This document shows positions 7,396 to 8,932 of a DNA stretch of 8,932 nt, one piece after another; position 1 is the stretch's first letter, and the number at the start of each line of letters is the position of its first letter. This DNA comes from JARRQB01 sp965368585. Its GTDB lineage: Bacteria > Pseudomonadota > Gammaproteobacteria > Chromatiales > Chromatiaceae. The position numbers and the translations under genes were made by a program. Location: positions 1 to 8,932 of the forward strand of contig CBDUNM010000193.1 of the NCBI GenBank assembly GCA_965368585.1. Reading direction: 5' to 3'. The notes under the pieces were generated by a model that had not been told where the DNA came from, ran no database searches, and worked only from the letters and a program-made list of their open reading frames with translations.

Positions 7396-7791
7396 ATGAC
7401 CGACACCAAATCGATGAAGACGACCGAGTCAGGTCAGTTACAGCGCCAAGCCGAGCGCGAGACCATTCTCCGTCCGGACGCCGATATCTACGAGGACTCG
7501 GCTGGTATTACCGTCAAGGCGGATCTGCCGGGTGTCTCCCGAGACCGTCTCGACGTACAGGTCGATGGCAATACCTTGACCATCGAGGGTCAGGCGGCGA
7601 TCGATATGCCTGAGGGGATGGAGGCCCTGTATGCCGATGTCAACGCCACCCGTTTCCGGCGCAGTTTCACGCTGAGCAACGAGTTGGAGGCAGACAAGAT
7701 CAGCGCCGAAATGAATAACGGCGAACTGACTTTGCGTCTGCCCAAGCGGGCCGAGGTGCAGCCGCGCAAAATCGAGATCAGTGGAAGTTGA
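7396..7791 (+). CDS. hsp20: small heat-shock protein, Hsp20 family (second of a tandem pair)
   Basis: A 131-residue Hsp20 with a charged, probably disordered N-terminus (1-27) and an alpha-crystallin domain at about 28-125. Features include IYEDSAGITVKADLPGVSRD, LDVQVDGNTLTIEGQA and the signature MNNGELTLRLPKR, with the C-terminal I-x-I motif in RKIEIS. GAGGAG (7382-7387) lies 8 nt before ATG 7396. It differs clearly from its neighbour, with a shorter arm and about a third identity by eye. It is thus not a recent duplicate but the divergent partner seen in many tandem sHSP operons, which may form mixed oligomers or bind different clients. Confidence 0.96.
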   Translation: MTDTKSMKTTESGQLQRQAERETILRPDADIYEDSAGITVKADLPGVSRDRLDVQVDGNTLTIEGQAAIDMPEGMEALYADVNATRFRRSFTLSNELEADKISAEMNNGELTLRLPKRAEVQPRKIEISGS

Positions 7792-7972
7792 CCGGCATGG
7801 GACGACTGCCCCGGTGAATCCGCCCGGCTCAATCAGATAGCGACCTGGGATCCTCCGGGGCTCGGCCCTTGTTCGACGCTTCCTGCCACGGTGATGGCCT
7901 GTTGACCGTCGGTCGGCCCGTCGTTTGGGTCCGCCGGGGATTGGCTACCGAGTCAATGTCGGGTAGGTCCTT
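7792..7972. other. intergenic gap between hsp20 and the antiporter gene
   Basis: This 181-bp GC-rich gap has no gene, no -24/-12 promoter and no hairpin followed by a T-run that I would call a terminator. CCCCGG (7809-7814) could pair with CCGGGG (7855-7860) over a long loop. Whether the antiporter gene is read from the hsp20 promoter or its own is left open. Confidence 0.4.
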
Positions 7973-8932
7973 ATGGAACACACTGTCGCGCTGCAACTGG
8001 TTATCGTGCTGGCTGTGGGTACGACCCTGGTCGCCCTGTGTCAGCGGTTTGGCCTTTCGCCCATCATTGGGTATCTGACGACCGGTATTCTGGTCGGTCC
8101 CTCGGGAGCCGGATGGCTCCCGGACGGGCAGACCACGCGGCTGCTCGCAGAATTGGGCGTGGTGCTGCTGATGTTCACCATCGGCCTGGAGTTCTCGCTG
8201 CCTCGGTTGTTGGGGGCGAAGCGGCTGGTAATGGGCCTGGGCGGCGCCCAGGTCGTCGTGACCTCATTGCTGTTTGGGCTGGGCGGCATGGCGCTGGGTC
8301 TTACGATGAGCCAGGCGCTCCTGATCGGTGTCGCCCTGGCCATGTCGTCGACCGCGATCGTGCTGAAGCAGCTCGGCGAGCAGATGGAATTGCCGGCGCC
8401 CCACGGCCGGGTGGCGACCGGGATCCTGCTGTTTCAGGACCTCGCCGCGGTTCCGGTGCTGGTGGCCATCCCGATTCTGGCCGCGGGCCCGGCGCAACTG
8501 GGCGGGGCGTTAGTCCTTGCCTTGGGCAAGGCCGGCCTGGTGTTTGTCGGCCTGGTAGTGGTCGGGCGCCGGGTATTGCCTCCCGTCCTGCGATGGGTGG
8601 CATCGACCCGTTCGCTGGAGCTATTCATGCTGACGGCCCTGTTGATGGCCGTCGCGGCCGCGGCTGTATCCAGCCTCGCCGGGCTGTCGCCGACCCTGGG
8701 CGCCTTCATGGCGGGGATGCTGCTCGGTGAGACCCTGTTTCGTCATCAGATCGAGGCCGACATCCGTCCGTTTCGTGATCTCATGCTGGGCCTGTTCTTC
8801 GCCACCATCGGCATGCAAGTCGATCCGGCAATCTTGCTGGGTCAGCCGGGCCAGGTGGCCCTGGTGCTGATTGCGTTGGTGATCGCCAAACCCTCGGTCC
8901 TGATCCCGCTCGTACGTGCCATGGGCCATACT
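7973..8932 (+). CDS. Kef/CPA2-type monovalent cation:proton antiporter, 3' end outside window
   Basis: The first 320 residues of an inner-membrane K+/H+ or Na+/H+ antiporter of the CPA2 family. About ten hydrophobic segments are visible. Family motifs include LSPIIGYLTTGILVGPSG (28-45), LGVVLLMFTIGLEFSLPRLL (61-80), the ion-path region ALAMSSTAIVLKQL (121-134), FQDLAAVPVL (154-163) and LSPTLGAFMAGMLLGE (238-253) with FRDLMLGLFFATIGMQVD (267-284). A cytosolic TrkA-N/RCK domain is expected beyond the edge, so KefB, KefC and YbaL types cannot be separated. ATG 7973 is preceded by a modest AGG (7965-7967). It follows the hsp20 pair on the same strand, a grouping known from stress-tolerance islands. 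Confidence 0.92.
   Translation, partial: MEHTVALQLVIVLAVGTTLVALCQRFGLSPIIGYLTTGILVGPSGAGWLPDGQTTRLLAELGVVLLMFTIGLEFSLPRLLGAKRLVMGLGGAQVVVTSLLFGLGGMALGLTMSQALLIGVALAMSSTAIVLKQLGEQMELPAPHGRVATGILLFQDLAAVPVLVAIPILAAGPAQLGGALVLALGKAGLVFVGLVVVGRRVLPPVLRWVASTRSLELFMLTALLMAVAAAAVSSLAGLSPTLGAFMAGMLLGETLFRHQIEADIRPFRDLMLGLFFATIGMQVDPAILLGQPGQVALVLIALVIAKPSVLIPLVRAMGHT

Noticed and set aside
7792..7972. A second sigma54 promoter in front of the antiporter gene
   Set aside because: No GG-N10-GC pair with TGGCAC-like context was found; TTGGCTACC near 7940 lacks the -12 element.
8038..8730. 230-codon plus-strand frame inside the antiporter gene
   Set aside because: The translation is Gly/Arg/Pro-rich without motifs, and the overlapping frame encodes a clear multi-spanning antiporter.

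Overview
The window reads as a GC-rich proteobacterial chromosome or integrated element, most likely gammaproteobacterial. This rests on the style of the RND adaptor, NtrC-type regulator, Hsp20 and Kef proteins; no rRNA, tRNA or other marker fixes the taxon. It falls into three regions: an efflux operon at the left edge, about 2 kb of insertion-sequence debris and broken genes, and an intact stress module that runs off the right edge.

Left (1-1492, minus strand): a MarR-family repressor is followed by an AcrA/MexA-type periplasmic adaptor lipoprotein, cut by the window edge. The operon has a sigma70-type promoter (TTGCAC, 17 bp, TATACT) whose -10 box lies inside a perfect 14-bp palindrome. 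The core TTAGTATACTAA matches the outline of the SlyA/MarR operator, so autorepression and repression of the pump are likely.

Middle (about 1540-3774): a plus-strand IS3-type OrfA fragment ends exactly where the terminal repeat of a minus-strand IS3-family remnant begins. That remnant keeps the C-terminal half of OrfB. Next come about 350 bp without a gene, holding two imperfect ~50-bp direct repeats about 113 bp apart, and then a gene broken by a -1 frameshift in a G tract plus an in-frame TAG, encoding a C-terminal CxxC...HxxxC finger. It overlaps by ATGA the start of a twin-arginine-signal protein, which is itself split by another IS3-family OrfA fragment. A short C-terminal relic of that protein survives beyond the IS fragment.

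Right (3828-8932, plus strand): a membrane histidine kinase overlaps an NtrC-type sigma54-dependent response regulator. An intergenic control region follows, with a hairpin, a CCGGCCA/TGGCCGG palindrome cluster and a near-perfect -24/-12 sigma54 promoter. Then come two small heat-shock proteins (Hsp20) and a Kef/CPA2-type cation:proton antiporter, cut by the right edge. The simplest reading is a self-contained envelope or cytoplasmic stress module. The kinase senses a signal, the regulator binds the upstream palindromes and activates sigma54 polymerase at the hsp20 promoter, and the products protect proteins and perhaps ion or pH balance. Its position beside IS and accessory-gene debris suggests a mobile stress-tolerance island. 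This dedicated sigma54-to-sHSP wiring is the most interesting feature of the window.
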